Source of the DNA: Xestospongia bergquistia
Taxonomy: Eukaryota > Porifera > Demospongiae > Haplosclerida > Petrosiidae
Direction of reading: 5' to 3'
Length of the DNA: 64,000 nucleotides
Assembly: GCA_963965975.1 (NCBI GenBank)
Contig: OZ014423.1
Coordinates: forward strand, 3,684,301-3,748,300
Of the stretch, positions 1 to 13,295 are shown one piece after another (within the stretch, counting starts at the first letter, position 1; each line of letters starts with the position of its first letter). The translations under genes and the position numbers were made by a program. The notes under the pieces were generated by a model. The model worked only from the letters and a program-made list of their open reading frames with translations. It ran no database searches and was not told where the DNA came from.

Positions 1-3000
1 TTAACAATTTAGTAAGTTAGTTTGCATTAACGCTCTAAAGTCTTTAAGTTAAAGACTTTAGAAGATTTAGACTATTGAGAGAAGTTCATAAAGTAAACTG
101 CTCAGTCTAAGGACTTCATGGCACTAACTAAATAAAGAGGTATTAACAGTTTAGTAAGTTAGTTTGCATTAAAGCTCTAAAGTCTTTAAGTTAAAGACTT
201 TAGAAAGTTTAGACTATTGAGAGACAATTGTAAAGTAAACTACTCAGTCTAAAGGACATCATGGCACTAATTAAATAAACAGCTATTAACAGTTTAGTAA
301 GTTATTTTGCATTAATGCTCTAAAGTCGTTAAGTTAAAGACTTTAGAAGGATTAGACTATGGAGAGAATTTTATAAAGTAAAATGCTCAGTCTAAAGGAC
401 TTTATGGTACTAACTAAATAAAGAAGTATTAACAGTTTAGTAAGTTAGTTTGCATTAACGCTCTAAAGTCTTTAAGTTAAAGACTTTAGAAGGTTTAGAC
501 TATTGAGAGAATTTTACAAAGTAAACTTCTCAGTCTAAAGGACTTTATAGCCACTAACTAATTAAACAGATATTAACAGTTTAGTAAGTTAGTTTGCACT
601 AACGCTCTAAAGTCTTTAATTTAAAGACTTTAGAAGGTTTAGACTATTCAGAGAAGTTTACAAACTAAACTGCTCAGTCTAAAGGACTTTATGGCACTAA
701 CTAAATAAACAGCTATTAACAGTTTAGTAAGTTAGTTTGCATTAAAGCTCTAAAGTCTTTAAGTTAAAGACTTTAGAAGGTTTAGACTATTTAGGGAAGT
801 TTATTAAGTAATCCGCTCTGTCTAACGGACTTTATGACACTAAATATATAAAGACCTATTAACACATTAGTAATTTTGTTTGCATTGACCTTCTAAAGTC
901 TTTAAGTTAAGGACTTTGGAATGTTTAGACTATTGAGACGAATTATAAAGTAAACTCCTCAGTCTAAAGGACTTTATGGCACTAACTAAATAAACAGCTA
1001 TTAACAGTTTAGTAAGTTAGTTTGCATTAACGCTCTAAAGTCTTTAAGTTAAAGACTTTAGAAGGTTTAGACTATTGAGAGAAGTTTATAAAGTAAACTG
1101 CTCAGTCTAAAGGACATTATGGCACTGACTAAATAAAGAGGTATTAACAGTTTAGTAAGTTAGTTTGCATTAAAGCTCTAAAGTCTTTAAGTTAAAGACT
1201 TTAGAAGGTTTAGACTATTGATAGATGTTTATAAAGTAAATTGCTTAGTCTAAAGGACTTTATGGCACTAACTAAATAAACAGCTATTAACAGTTTAGTA
1301 AGTTAGTTTGCATTAACGCTCTAAAGTCGTTAAGTTAAAGACTTTAGAAGGTTTGACTATTGAGAGGAGTTTATAAAGTAAACTGCTCAATCTAAAGGAC
1401 ATTATGGCATTAAATAAGTAAAGAGGTATTAACAGTTTAGTAAGTTAGTTTGCATTAACGCTCTAAAGTCTTCAACTTAAAGACTTTATTAGGTTTAGAC
1501 TATTGAGAGAAGTCTATAAAGTAAACTGCTCAGTCTAAAGGACTTTATGGTACTAACTAAATAAACAGCTATTAACTGTTTAGTAAGTTAGTTTGCATTA
1601 ATGCTCTAAAGTCTTTAAGTTAAAGACTTTAGTTGGTTCAGACAATTGAGAGAAGTTTATAAAGTAAACTGCCCAGTCTAAAGGACTTTATGGTACTAAC
1701 TAAGTAAATAGCTATTAACAGTTTAGTAAGTTACTTTGCATTACCGCTCTAAAGTCTTTAAGTTAAAGACTTTAGTAGGTTTAGACTATTGAGAGAAGTT
1801 TATAAAGTAAACAGCCCAGTCTAAAAGACTTTGTGGTACTAACTAAATAAACAGCTATTAACAGTTTAGTAAGTTAGTTTGCATTAACGCTCTAAAGTCT
1901 TTAAGTTAAAGACTTTAGAAGGTTTAGACTATTCAGAGAAGTTTACAAAGTAAACTGCTCAGTCTAAAGGACTTTATGGCACTAACTAAATAAACAGCCA
2001 TTAACAGTTTAGTAAGTGACTTTGCATTAAAGCTCTAAAGTCTTTATGTTAAAGACTTTAGAAGGTTTAGACTATTTAGAGAAGTTTATTAAGTAATCTG
2101 CTCAGTCTAACGGACTTCATGGCACTAAATATATAAACACCTATTAACACTTTAGTAATTTTGTTTGCATTAACCCTCTAAAGTCTTTAGGTTAAGGACT
2201 TTGGAATGTTTAGACTATTGAGAGAAGTTATAAAGTAAGTTGCTCAGTCTAAAGGACTTTATGGCACTAACTAAATAAACAGCTATTAATAGTTTATTAA
2301 GTTAGTTTGCTTTACCTCTGTAAAGTCTTTAAACTGAAGACTTAAGAAGGTTTAGACTATTGAGAGTAGTTTATAAAGTAAACTGCTCAGTCTAAAGGAC
2401 TTTATGGCACTAACTAAATAAACAGCTATTAACAGTTTAGTAAGTTAGATTGCATTAACGCTCTAAAGTCTTTAAGTTAAAGACTTTAGATTGTTTAGAC
2501 TATTGAGAGAAGTTTATAAAGTAAACTGCTCAGTCTAAAGGACTTTATGGCACTAACTAAATAAAGAGGTATTAACAGTTTAGTAAGTTAGTTTGCATTA
2601 AAGCTTTAAAGTCTTTAAGTTAAGACTTTAGAAGGTTTAGACTATTGAGAGATGTTTATAAAGTAAACTGCTCAGTCTAAAGGACATTATGGCACTAACT
2701 AAATAAACAGATATTAACAGTTTAGTAAGTTAGTTTGCATTAATGCTCTAAAGTCCTTAAGTTAAAGACTTCAGAATATTTAGACTATTGAGAGAAGTTT
2801 ATAAAGTAAACTGCTCAGTCTAAAGGACTTTATGGCACTAACTAAGTAAACAAGAATTAACAGTTTAGTAAGTTAGTTTGCATTAACGCTCTGAAGTCTT
2901 TAAGTTAAAGACTTTAGAGGGTTTAGACTATTGAGAGAAGTTTATAAAGTAAACTGCTCAGTCTAAAGGACTTTATGACACTAACTAAATAAACAGCTAT

Positions 3001-3459
3001 TAAGAGTTTAGTTAGTTAGTTTGCGTTAACGCTCTAAAGTCTTTAAGATAAAGACTTTAGAAAGTTTAGACTATTGAGAGAAGTTTACAAAGTAAACTGC
3101 TAAGTCTAAAGGACGTTATGGCACTAACTAAATAAACAGCTATTAACAGTTTAGTAAGTTAGTTTGCATTAAAGCTCTAAAGTCTTTAAGTTAAAGACTT
3201 TAGAAGGTTTAGACTACTTAGGGAAGTTTATTAAGTAATCTGCTCAGTCTAACGGACTTTATGGCACTAAATATATAAACACCTATTAACACTTTAGTAA
3301 TTTTGTTTGCATTAACCTTCTAAAGTCTTTATATAAGGTCTTTGGAATGTTTAGACTATTCAGAGAAATTATAAAGTAAACTGCTCAGTCTAAAGGACTT
3401 TATGGCACTAACTAAATAAACAAGTATTAACAGTTTAGTAAGTTAGTTTGCATTAACGC

Positions 3460-3488
3460 TCTAAAGTCTTTAAGTTAAAGACTTTAGA
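3460..3488. repeat. Core palindrome of the satellite unit (example copy)
   Basis: Perfect inverted repeat with 14-nt arms, TCTAAAGTCTTTAA and its reverse complement, separated by one central base at 3,474. It recurs in nearly every unit of the window. The centre base varies freely (G most often, also A, T or C in other copies) without damaging the arms. Some copies carry one arm mismatch, for example the class with GTCCTTAAG. It could extrude as a cruciform or fold as RNA or single-stranded DNA; that is inference. Confidence 0.92.
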
Positions 3489-3491
3489 AGG

Positions 3492-3537
3492 TTTAGACTA
3501 TTGAGAGAAGTTTATAAAGTAAACTGCTCAGTCTAAA
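3492..3537. repeat. Second inverted repeat of the satellite unit (example copy)
   Basis: Imperfect 46-nt hairpin. The outer stem is TTTAGAC with GTCTAAA, followed by a three-base bulge, then TGAG with CTCA, and an inner stem AGTTTA with TAAACT around a five-base loop. It starts three bases after the core palindrome ends. Some variant units change the inner stem, for example those with GATAAAG in place of TATAAAG. Confidence 0.75.
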
Positions 3538-3549
3538 GGACTTTATGGC

Positions 3550-3590
3550 ACTAACTAAATAAACAGCTATTAACAGTTTAGTAAGTTAGT
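3550..3590. repeat. Third inverted repeat, spanning the unit boundary (example copy)
   Basis: ACTAACT at 3,550-3,556 pairs with AGTTAGT at 3,584-3,590, and TAAAC at 3,560-3,564 pairs with GTTTA at 3,576-3,580. Small mismatched internal loops lie between these stems. It joins the end of one unit to the start of the next, so the array reads as a continuous chain of hairpins. Confidence 0.65.
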
Positions 3591-5280
3591 TTGCATTAAC
3601 GCTCTAAAGTCTTTAAGTTAAAGACTTTAGTAGGTTTAGACTATTGACAGAAGTTTATAAAGTAAGCTGCTCAGTCTAAAGGACTTTATGGTACTAACTA
3701 AATAAAAAGCTATTAACTGTTTAGTGAGTTAGTTTGCATTAACGCTCTAAAGTCTTTTAGATAAAGACTTTAGAAGGTTTACGCTATTGAGAGAACTTTA
3801 CAAAGTAAACTGCTCAGTCTAATGGACTTTATGGCACAAACTAAATAAAGAAGTATTAACAGTTTATTAAGTTATTTTGCATTAACGCTCTGAAGTCTTT
3901 AAGTTAAAGACTTTAGAAGGTTTATCTATTGACAGAAGATTACAAAGTAAACTGCTCAGTCTAAAGGACTTTATGGCACTAACTAAGTAAAAAGCTATTA
4001 ACAGTTTAGAAAGTTAGCTTGCATTAACGCTCTAATGTCTTTAAGTTAAAGACTTTAGAAGGTTTAGACTATTGATAGAAGTTTACAAGGTAAACTGCTA
4101 AGTCTAAAGGACTTTATGGCACTAACTAAATAAACAGCTATTAATAGTTTAGTAAGTTAGTTTGCATTAAAGCTCTAAAGTCTTTAAGTTAAAGACTTTA
4201 GAAGGTTTAGACTATTTAGGGAAGTTTATTAAGTAATCTGCTCAGTCTAACGGACTTTATGGCACTATATATATAAACACCTATTAACACTTTAGTAATT
4301 TTGTTTGCATTAACCCTCTAAAGTGTTTAAGTTAAGGACTTTGGAATGTTTAGACTATTGAGAGAAGTTATAAAGTAAACTGCTCAATCTAAAGGACTTT
4401 ATGGCACTAACTAAAAAAACAGCTATTAACAGTTTAGTAAGTTAGCTTGCATTACGCTCTAAAGTCTTTAAGTTAAAGACTTTAGAAGGTTTAGACTATT
4501 GAGAGATGTTTATAAAGTAAACTGCTCAGTCTAAAGGACTTTATGGCAATAACTAAATAAACAGTTATTAACAGTTTAGTAAGTTAGTTTGCATTAACGC
4601 TCTAAAGTCTTTAAATTAAAGACTTTAGTAGGTTTAGACAACTGAGAGAATTTTATAAAGTAAACTGCTCAGTCTAAAGGACTTTATGGCACTAACTAAA
4701 TAAACAGCTATTAACAGTTTAGTAAGTTAGTTTGCATTAACGCTCTAAAGTCTTTAAGGTAAAGACTTTAGAAGGTTTGGACTATTGAGAGAAGTTTATA
4801 AAGTAAACTGCTCTGTTTAAAGGACTTTATGGCACTAACTAAATAAACAGCTTTTAACAGTTTAGTAAGTTAGTTTGCATTAACGCTCTAAAGTCTTTAA
4901 GTTAAAGACTTTAGAAGGTTTAGAATATAGAGAGAAGTTTGTAAAGTAAACTGTTAAGACTGAAGGACTTTATGGCACTAACTAAATAAACAGCTATTAA
5001 CAGTTTAGTAAGTTAGTTTGCTTTAACGCTCTAAAGTCTTTAAATTAAAGAGATTAGTAGGTTTAGACTATTGAGAGAGTTGATAAAGTAAACTGCCCAG
5101 TCTAAAGGACGTTATGGCACTAACTAAATAAACAGCTATTAACAGTTTAGTAAGTTAGTTTGCATTAATGCTTTAAAGTCTTTAAGTTAAAGAGTTTTGA
5201 AGGTTAGACTATTGAGAGAAGTTTATAAAGTAAACTGCTCAGTCTAAAAGGCTTTATGGCACTAACTAAATAAACAGCTA

Positions 5281-5705
5281 TTAACAGTTTAGTAAGTTAG
5301 TTTGCATTAACGCTTTAAAGTCTTTAAGTTAAAGACTTTAGTAGGTTTAGACTATTGAGAGAAGTTTCTAAGGTAAACTGCTCTGTCTAAAGGACTTTCT
5401 AGCACTAAATAAATAAACAGCTATTAACAGTTTAGTAAGTGAGTTTGCATTAACGCTCTAAAGTCTTTAAGTTAAAGACTTTCGAAGGTTTGGACTATTG
5501 AGAGTTGATAAAGTAAACTGCTCAGTTTAAAGGACTTTATGGCGCTAACTAAATAAACAGCTATTAACAGTTTAGTAAGTTAGTTTGCATTAACGCTTTA
5601 AAGTCTTTAAGTTAAAGACTTTAGTAGGTTTAGACTATTGAGAGAAGTTTCTAAGGTAAACTGCTCTGTCTAAAGGACTTTCTAGCACTAAATAAATAAA
5701 AAGCT
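5281..5705 (+). repeat. Two-unit local duplication
   Basis: A unit with the rare markers CGCTTTAAAG, GAAGTTTCTAAGG, CTCTGTCTAAAGG and TTTCTAGCACTAAATAAATAAA occurs twice. GAAGTTTCTA is at 5,361 and again at 5,643, about two units apart (282 bp, with small deletions in the unit between). Confidence 0.7.
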
Positions 5706-8639
5706 ATTAACAGTTTAGTAAGTTAGTTTGCATTAACGCTCTAAAGTCTTTAAGTTAAAGACTTTAGAAGGTTTAGACAATTGTGAGAAGTTTATAAAGT
5801 AAACTGCTCAGTCTAAAGGACTTTATGGCACTAGCTAAATAAACAGCAATTAACAGTTTAGTAAGTTAGTTTGCATTAACGCTCTGAAGTCTTTAAGTTA
5901 AAGACTTTAGAAGGTTTAGACTATTGAGAGAAGTTTATAAAGTAAACTGGTCAGTCTAAAGGACTTTATGGCACTAACTAATTAAACAGCTATTAACAGT
6001 TTAGTAAGTTAGTTTGCATTAACGCTCTAAAGTCTTTAAGTTAAACACTTTAGAAGGTTTACACTATTTAGAGAAGTTTATAAAGTAAACTGCTCAGTCT
6101 AAAGGACTTTATGGCACTAACTAAATTAACAGCTATTAACAGTTTAGTAAGTTTGTTTGCATTAACGCCCTAAATTCTTTAAGTTAAAACTTTTGAAGGT
6201 TTAGACTATTTAAAGAAGTTTATAAAGCAAACTGCCCAGTCTAAAGGACTTTATGGCACTAAATATGTAAAAAGTTATTAATAGTTTAGAAAGTTAGTTT
6301 GCATTAACGCAATAATGTCTTTAAGTTAAAGACTTTAGAAGGTTTAGACTATTGAGAGAAATTTATAAAGCAAAATGCTCAGTCTAAAGGACTTTATGGC
6401 ACTAACTAAATAAACAGCTATTAACAGTTCAGTAAGTTAGTTTGCATGAACGCTCTAAAGTCTTTAAGTTAAAGACTTTCGAAGGTTTAGACTATTGAGA
6501 GAAGTTCATAAAGTAAACTGCTCAGTCTAAAGGACTTTATGGCACTAATAAATAAAGAGCTATTAACAGTTTAGTAAGTTAGTTTGCATTAACGGTCTAA
6601 AGACTTTAAGTTAAAGACTTTAGAAGGTTTAGAGTATTGAGAGAAGTTTATAAAGTAAACTGCTCAGTCTAAAGGACTTTATGGCACTAACTAAATAAAC
6701 AGCTATTAACAGTTTAGTAAGTTAGTTTGCATTAACGCTCTAAAGTCTTTAAGTTAAAGACTTTAGAAGGTTTAGACTATTGATAGAAGTTTATAAAGTA
6801 AACTGCTCAGTCTAAAGGACTCTATGGCACTAACTAAATAAACAGTTATTAACAGTTTAGTAAGTTAGTTGGCATTAACGCTCTAAAGTCTTTAAGTTAA
6901 AGACTTTAGACGGTTTAGACTATTGAGAGAAGTTGATAAAGTAAACTACTCATTCTAAAGGACTTTATGGCACTAACTAAATAAACAGTTAATAACATTT
7001 AAGTAAGTTAGTTTGCATTAACGCTCTAAAGTCTTTAAGTTACAGACTTTAGAAGGTTTAGACTATTGAGAGAAGTTTATGAAGTAAACTGCTCAGTCTA
7101 AAGGACTTTATGGAACTAACTAAATAAACAGCTATTAACAGTTTAGTAAGTTAGTTTGCATTAACGCTCTAAAGTCTTTAAGTTAAAGACTTGAGAAGGT
7201 TTAGACTATTGAGAGAAGTTTATAAAGTAAACTGCTCAGTCTAAAGGACTTTATGGCACTAAATAAATAAACAGCTATTAACAGTTTAGTAAGTTAGTTT
7301 GTATTACTCTCAAAAGTCTTTAAGTTAAAGACTTTAGAAGGTTTAGACTATTGAGAGAAGTTTATAAATTAAATTGCTCAGTCTAAAGGACTTCATGGCA
7401 CTAACTAAATAAACAGCTATTAACAGTTAAGGAAGTTAGTTTGCATTAACGCTCTAAAGTCTTTAAGTTAAAGACTTTAGAAGGTTTAGACTATTGAGAG
7501 AAGTTTATAAAGTAAACTGCTCAGTCTAAAGGACTTTATGGCTCTAACTAAATAAACAGCTATTAACATATTAGTAAGTTTGTTTGCATTAACGCTCTAA
7601 AGTCTTTAAGATAAAGACATTAGAATGTTTAGACTATTGAGACAAGTTGATAAAGTAACCTGCTCAGTCTAAAGGACTTTATGGCACTAACTAAATGAAC
7701 AGTTATTAACCGTTTAGTAAGTTACTTTGCATTAACGCTATAAAGTCTTTAAGTTAAAGACATTAGAAGGTTTAGACTATTGAGAGAAGTTCATAAAGTA
7801 AACTGCTCAGTCTAAAGGCGTTTATGGCACTAACTAAATAAACAGCTATTAACAGTTTAGTAAGTTATTTTGCATTAACGCTCTAAAGTCTTTAAGTTAA
7901 AGACTTGAGAAGGTTTAGACTATTGAGAGATGTTTATAAAGTAAACTGCTCAGTCTAAAGGACTTTATGGCACAAACTAAATAAACAGCTATTAACAGTT
8001 TAGTAAGTTAGTTTGCATTAACGCTCTAAAGTCTTTAAGTTAAAGACTTTAGAAGGTTTAGACTATAGAGAGAAGTTTATAATGTAAACTGCTCAGTCTA
8101 AAGGACTTTATGGCACTAACTAAATAAACACAGCTATTAACATTTTAGTAAGTTAGTTTGCATTAACGCTCTAAAGTCTTTCAGTTAAAGACTTGAAAAG
8201 GTTAAGACTATTGAGAGAAGTTTATTAAGTAAACTGCTCAGTCTAAAGGACTTTATGGCCCTAACTAAATAAACAGCTATTAGCAGATTAGTAAGTTAGT
8301 TAGCATTAACGGTCTAAAGTCTTTAAGTTAAAGACTTTAGAAGGTTTAGACTATTGAGAGAAGTTGATAAAGTAAACTACTCAGTCTAAAGGACTTTATG
8401 GCACTAACTAAATAAACAGTTATAACAGTTTAGTAAGTTTGTTTGCATTAACGGTCTAAAGTCTTTAAGTTAAAGACTGTAGAAGGGTTAGACTATTGAG
8501 AGTAGTTTGTAAAGTAAACTGCTTAGTCTAAAGGACTTTATGGCGATAACTAAATAAACAGTTGTCAACAATTTAGTAAGTTAGTTTGCATTAACGGTCT
8601 AAAGTCTTTAAGTTAAAGACTTTAGAAGGTTTAGACTAT

Positions 8640-10140
8640 TGAGAGAAGTTTATAAAGTAAACTCCTCAGTCTAAAGGACTTTATGGCACTAACTAAGCAA
8701 ACAGCTATTAGCAGTTTAGTAAGTTAGCTTGTATTAACGGTCTAAAGTCTTTAATTTAAAGACTTTAGAAGGTTTAGACTATTGAGAGATGTTTATAAAG
8801 TAAACTGCTCAGTCTAAAGGACTTTACGGCACAAAGTAAATAAAGACCTATTAGTCGTTTAGTAAGTTAGTTTTCATTAATGCTCTAAAGTCTTTAAGTT
8901 AAAGACTTTAGAAGGTTTAGACTGTTGAGAGAAGTTTATAAAGTAAACTGCTCAGTCTAAAGGACTTTATGGCACTAACTAAATAAACAGCTGTTAGCAG
9001 TTTAGTAAGTTAGTTTGCATTAACGCTCTAAAGTCTTTAAGTTAAAGACTTTAGAAGATTTAGACTATTGAGAGAAGATTATAAAGTAAAATGCTCAGTC
9101 TAAAGGACTTTATGGCACTAACTAAATAAACAGCTATTAACAGTTTAGTAAGTTAGCTTGCATTAACGCTCTAAAGTCTTTAAGTTAATGAATTTAGAAG
9201 GTTTAGACTATTGAGATAAGTTGATAAAGTAAACTACTCAGTCTAAAGGACTTTATGGCACTAACTAAATAAACACAGCTATTAACATTTTAGTAAGTTA
9301 GTTATCATTAACGCTCTAAAGTCTTTCAGTTAAAGACTTGAAAATGTTTAGACTATTGAGAGAAGTTTATTAAGTAAACTTCTCAGTCTAAAGGACTTTA
9401 TGGCACTAACTAAATAAACAGCTGTTAGCAGTTTAGTAAGTTAGTTTGCATTAACGGTCTAAAGTCTTTAAGTTAAAGACTTTAGAAGATTTAGACTATT
9501 GAGAGAAGTTTATAAAGTAAAATGCTCAGTCTAAAGGACTTTATGCACTAACTAAATAAACAGCTATTAACAGTTTAGTAAGTTAGCTTGCATTAACGCT
9601 CTAAAGTCTTTAAGTTAATGAATTTAGAAGGTTTAGACTATTGAGATAAGTTGATAAAGTAAACTGCTCAGTCTAAAGGACTTTATGGCACTAACTAAAT
9701 AAAGAGCTATTAACAGTTTAGTAAGTTAGTTTGCATTAACGCTCTAAAGTCTTTAAGTTAAAGACTTTAGAAGGTTTAGACTATTGAGAGAAGTTTATAA
9801 AGTAAACTGCTCAGTCTAGAGGACTTTATGGCACTAACTAAATAAACAGCTATTAATAGTTTAGTAAGTTAGTTTGCATTAACGCTCTAATGTCTTTAAG
9901 TTAAAGACTTTAGAAGGTTTAGACTATTGAGAGAAGTTTATAAAGTAAACTGCTCAGTCAAAATTACTTTCTGGCACTAACAAAATAAACAGCTATTAAC
10001 AGTTTACTAAGTTAGCTTGCATTAACGGTCTAAAGTCTTTAAGTTAAAGACTTTAGAAGGTTTAGACTATTGAGAGAAGTTGATAAAGTAAACTACTCAG
10101 TCTAAAGGACTTTATGACACTAACTAAATAAACAGCTATT
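8640..10140 (+). repeat. Duplicated array segment X, first copy
   Basis: About 10.5 units, matched by 11,790-13,295 at an offset of 3,151-3,152 bp (22 units). Shared rare variants include AAACTCCTCAG, CTTTACGGCACAAAGTAA, GACCTATTAGTCG and TCAAAATTACTTTCTGG. It contains an internal three-unit repeat: TTAATGAATTTAGAAG recurs about 430 bp apart, at about 9,186 and 9,616. Confidence 0.8.
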
Positions 10141-10296
10141 AACAGTTTAGTAAGTTAGTTTGCATTAAAGCTCTAAAGTCTTTAAGTTAGTTAAAGACTT
10201 TAGAAAGTTTAGACTATTGAGAGACAATTGTAAAGTAAACTGCTCAGTCTAAAGGACATTATGGCACTAATTAAATAAACAGCTATTAACAGTTTA

Positions 10297-11795
10297 GTAA
10301 GTCAGTTTGCATTAATGCTCTAAAGTCTTAAAGTTAAAAACTTTAGAAGGTTTAGACTGTTGAGAGAAGTTTATAAAGTAAACTGCTCAGTCTAAAGGAC
10401 TTTATGGCACTAACTAAATAAACAGCTGTTAGCAGTTTAGTAAGTTAGTTTGCATTAAAGCTCTAAAGTCTTTAAGTTAAAGACTTTAGAAGGTTTAGAC
10501 TATTGAGAGAAGTTTATAAAGTAAACTGCTCAGTCTAAAGGACTTTATGGCACTAACTAAATAAACAGCTATTCACAGTTTAGTAAGTCAGTTTGCATTA
10601 ACGCTCTAAAGTCTTTAAGTTAAAGACTTTAGAAGGTTTAGACTATTGAGAGAAGTTGATAAAGTAAACTGCTCAGTCTAAAGGACTTTATGGCACTGAC
10701 TAAATAAACAGCTATTAACAGTTTAGTAAGTTAGCTTGCATTAACGCTCTAATATCTTTAAGGTAAAGACTTTAGAAGGTTTAGACTATTGAGAGAATTT
10801 TATAAAGTAAACTGCTCAGTCTAAAGTACTTTATGGCACTAACAAAATAAACAGTTATTAACAGTTTAGTAAGTTAGTTTGTATTAACGGTCTAAAGTCT
10901 TTAAGTTAAAGACTTTAGAAGGTTTAGACTATTGAGAGAAGTTTATAAAGTAAACTACTTAGTCTAAAGGACTTTATGACACTGACTAAATAAACAGCTA
11001 TTAACAGTTTAGTAAGTTAGTTTGCATTAATGCTCTAAGGTCTTTAAGTTAAAGACTTTAGAAGGTTTAGACATTTGACAGAAGTTCATACAATAAACTG
11101 CTCAGTCTAAAGGACTTTATGGCACTAACTAAATAGACAGCTGTTAACAGTTTAGTAAGTTAGTTTGCATTAACGCTCTGAAGTCTTTAAGTTACAGACT
11201 TGAGAAAGTTTAGACTATTGAGAGAAGTTTATAAAGTAATCTGCTCAGTCTAAAGGAGTTTATGGCACTAACTAAATAAACAGCTATTAACAGTTTAGTA
11301 AGTTAGTTTGCATTAACGCTCTAAAGTCTTTAAGTTAAAGACTTTAGAAGGTTTAGACTATTGAGAGAAGTTGATATAGTAAACTGCTCAGTTTAAAGGA
11401 CTTTATGGCACTAATTAAATAAAGAGCTATTAACAGTTTAGTCAGTTAGTTTGCATTAACGCTCTAATGTCTTTAAGTTAAAGACTTTAGAAGGTTTAGA
11501 CTATTGAGAGAAGTTTATAAAGTAAACTGTTCAGTCTAAAGGACTTTATGGCACTAACTAAAAAAACAGCTATTAACAGTTTAGTAAGTTAGTTTGCATT
11601 AACGCTCTAAAGTCTTTAAGTTAAAGACTTTAGAAGGTTTAGGCTATTGAGAGAAGTTAATAAATTAAACTACTCAGTCTAAAGGACTTTATGGCACTAA
11701 CTAAATAAACATTTATTAACAGCTTAGTAAGTTAGTTTGCATGAAAAGTCTAAAGTCCTTAAGTTAAAGACTTTAGAAGGTGTAGACTATTGAGA
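10297..11795 (+). repeat. Duplicated array segment Y, first copy
   Basis: Matched by 14,695-16,195 at an offset of about 4,398 bp. Shared rare variants include AAGTCAGTTTGC, GTCTTAAAGTTAAAAAC, a unit with CATACAATAAACTGC, and GTTAATAAATTAAACTACTC. It follows segment X closely, and segment X' begins where it ends. Confidence 0.8.
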
Positions 11796-13295
11796 GAAGT
11801 TTATAAAGTAAACTCCTCAGTCTAAAGGACTTTATGGCACTAACTAAGCAAAGAGCTATTAGCAGTTTAGTAAGTTAGCTTGTATTAACGGTCTAAAGTC
11901 TTTAATTTAAAGACTTTAGAAGGTTTAGACTATTGAGAGATGTTTATAAAGTAAACTGCTCAGTCTAAAGGACTTTACGGCACAAAGTAAATAAAGACCT
12001 ATTAGTCGTTTAGTAAGTTAGTTTTCATTAATGCTCTAAAGTCTTTAAGTTAAAGTCTTTAGAAGGTTTAGACTGTTGAGAGAAGTTTATAAAGTAAACT
12101 GCTCAGTCTAAAGGACTTTATGGCACTAACTAAATAAACAGCTGTTAGCAGTTTAGTAAGTTAGTTTGCATTAACGCTCTAAAGTCTTTAAGTTAAAGAC
12201 TTTAGAAGATTTAGACTATTGAGAGAAGATTATAAAGTAAAATGCTCAGTCTAAAGGACTTTATGGCACTAACTAAATAAACAGCTATTAACAGTTTAGT
12301 AAGTTAGCTTGCATTAACGCTCTAAAGTCTTTAAGTTAATGAATTTAGAAGGTTTAGACTATTGAGATAAGTTGATAAAGTAAACTGCTCAGTCTAAAGG
12401 ACTTTATGGCACTAACTAAATAAACACAGCTATTAACATTTTAGTAAGTTAGTTTGCATTAACGCTCTAAAGTCTTTCAGTTAAAGACTTGAAAAGGTTT
12501 AGACTATTGAGAGAAGTTTATTAAGTAAACTTCTCAGTCTAAAGGACTTTATGGCACTAACTAAATAAACAGCTGTTAGCAGTTTAGTAAGTTAGTTTGC
12601 ATTAACGCTCTAAAGTCTTTAAGTTAAAGACTTTAGAAGATTTAGACTATTGAGAGAAGTTTATAAAGTAAAATGCTCAGTCTAAAGGACTTTATGGCAC
12701 TAACTAAATAAACAGCTATTAACAGTTTAGTAAGTTAGCTTGCATTAACGCTCTAAAGTCTTTAAGTTAATGAATTTAGAAGGTTTAGACTATTGAGATA
12801 AGTTGATAAAGTAAACTGCTCAGTCTAAAGGACTTTATGGCACTAACTAAATAAAGAGCTATTAACAGTTTAGTAAGTTAGTTTGCATTAACGCTCTAAA
12901 GTCTTTAAGTTAAAGACCTTAGAAGGTTTAGACTATTGAGAGAAGTTTATAAAGTAAACTGCTCAGTCTAAAGGACTTTATGGCACTAACTAAATAAACA
13001 GCTATTAATAGTTTAGTAAGTTAGTTTGCATTAACGCTCTAATGTCTTTAAGTTAAAGACTTTAGAAGGTTTAGACTATTGAGAGAAGTTTATAAAGTAA
13101 ACTGCTCAGTCAAAATTACTTTCTGGCACTAACAAAATAAACAGCTATTAACAGTTTACTAAGTTAGCTTGCATTAACGGTCTAAAGTCTTTAAGTTAAA
13201 GACTTTAGAAGGTTTAGACTATTGAGAGAAGTTGATAAAGTAAACTACTCAGTCTAAAGGACTTTATGACACTAACTAAATAAACAGCTATTAAC
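11790..13295 (+). repeat. Duplicated array segment X', second copy
   Basis: Second copy of segment X, with only a few differences from 8,640-10,140. It starts where segment Y ends, so X-Y-X' reads as a tandem block duplication of about 22 units. After X', about 1.4 kb of other units precede Y', whereas X and Y are separated by only about one unit. Confidence 0.8.

Larger units (their letters stand above)
3426..3568 (+). repeat. Representative consensus satellite unit (143 bp)
   Basis: This copy is used as the reference for unit coordinates, with position 1 at the A of ATTAACAG. In order it holds: half of a boundary hairpin (unit 8-22), a short spacer with GCATTAACGC, the strong central palindrome (35-63), a longer imperfect hairpin (67-112), and the other half of the boundary hairpin (125-139), which pairs with positions 8-22 of the next copy. 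Inverted-repeat segments cover about 116 of 143 bases. Confidence 0.9.
780..4380 (+). repeat. Recurring variant doublet within the array (four occurrences)
   Basis: A distinctive pair of half-units appears at about 780-955, 2,065-2,240, 3,212-3,385 and 4,212-4,380. Markers are TTATTAAGTAATC, TAACGGACTT, ACTAAATATATAAA, AGTAATTTTGTTTGC and GGACTTTGGAATG. The marker TTATTAAGTA lies at 801, 2,086, 3,228 and 4,226, so the spacing is about 9, 8 and 7 units. This marks an old higher-order repeat of changing length. Confidence 0.75.

Noticed and set aside
3426..3568. CENP-B box within the satellite unit
   Set aside because: No match to the TTCG...CGGG pattern is present in the consensus or in the copies inspected.
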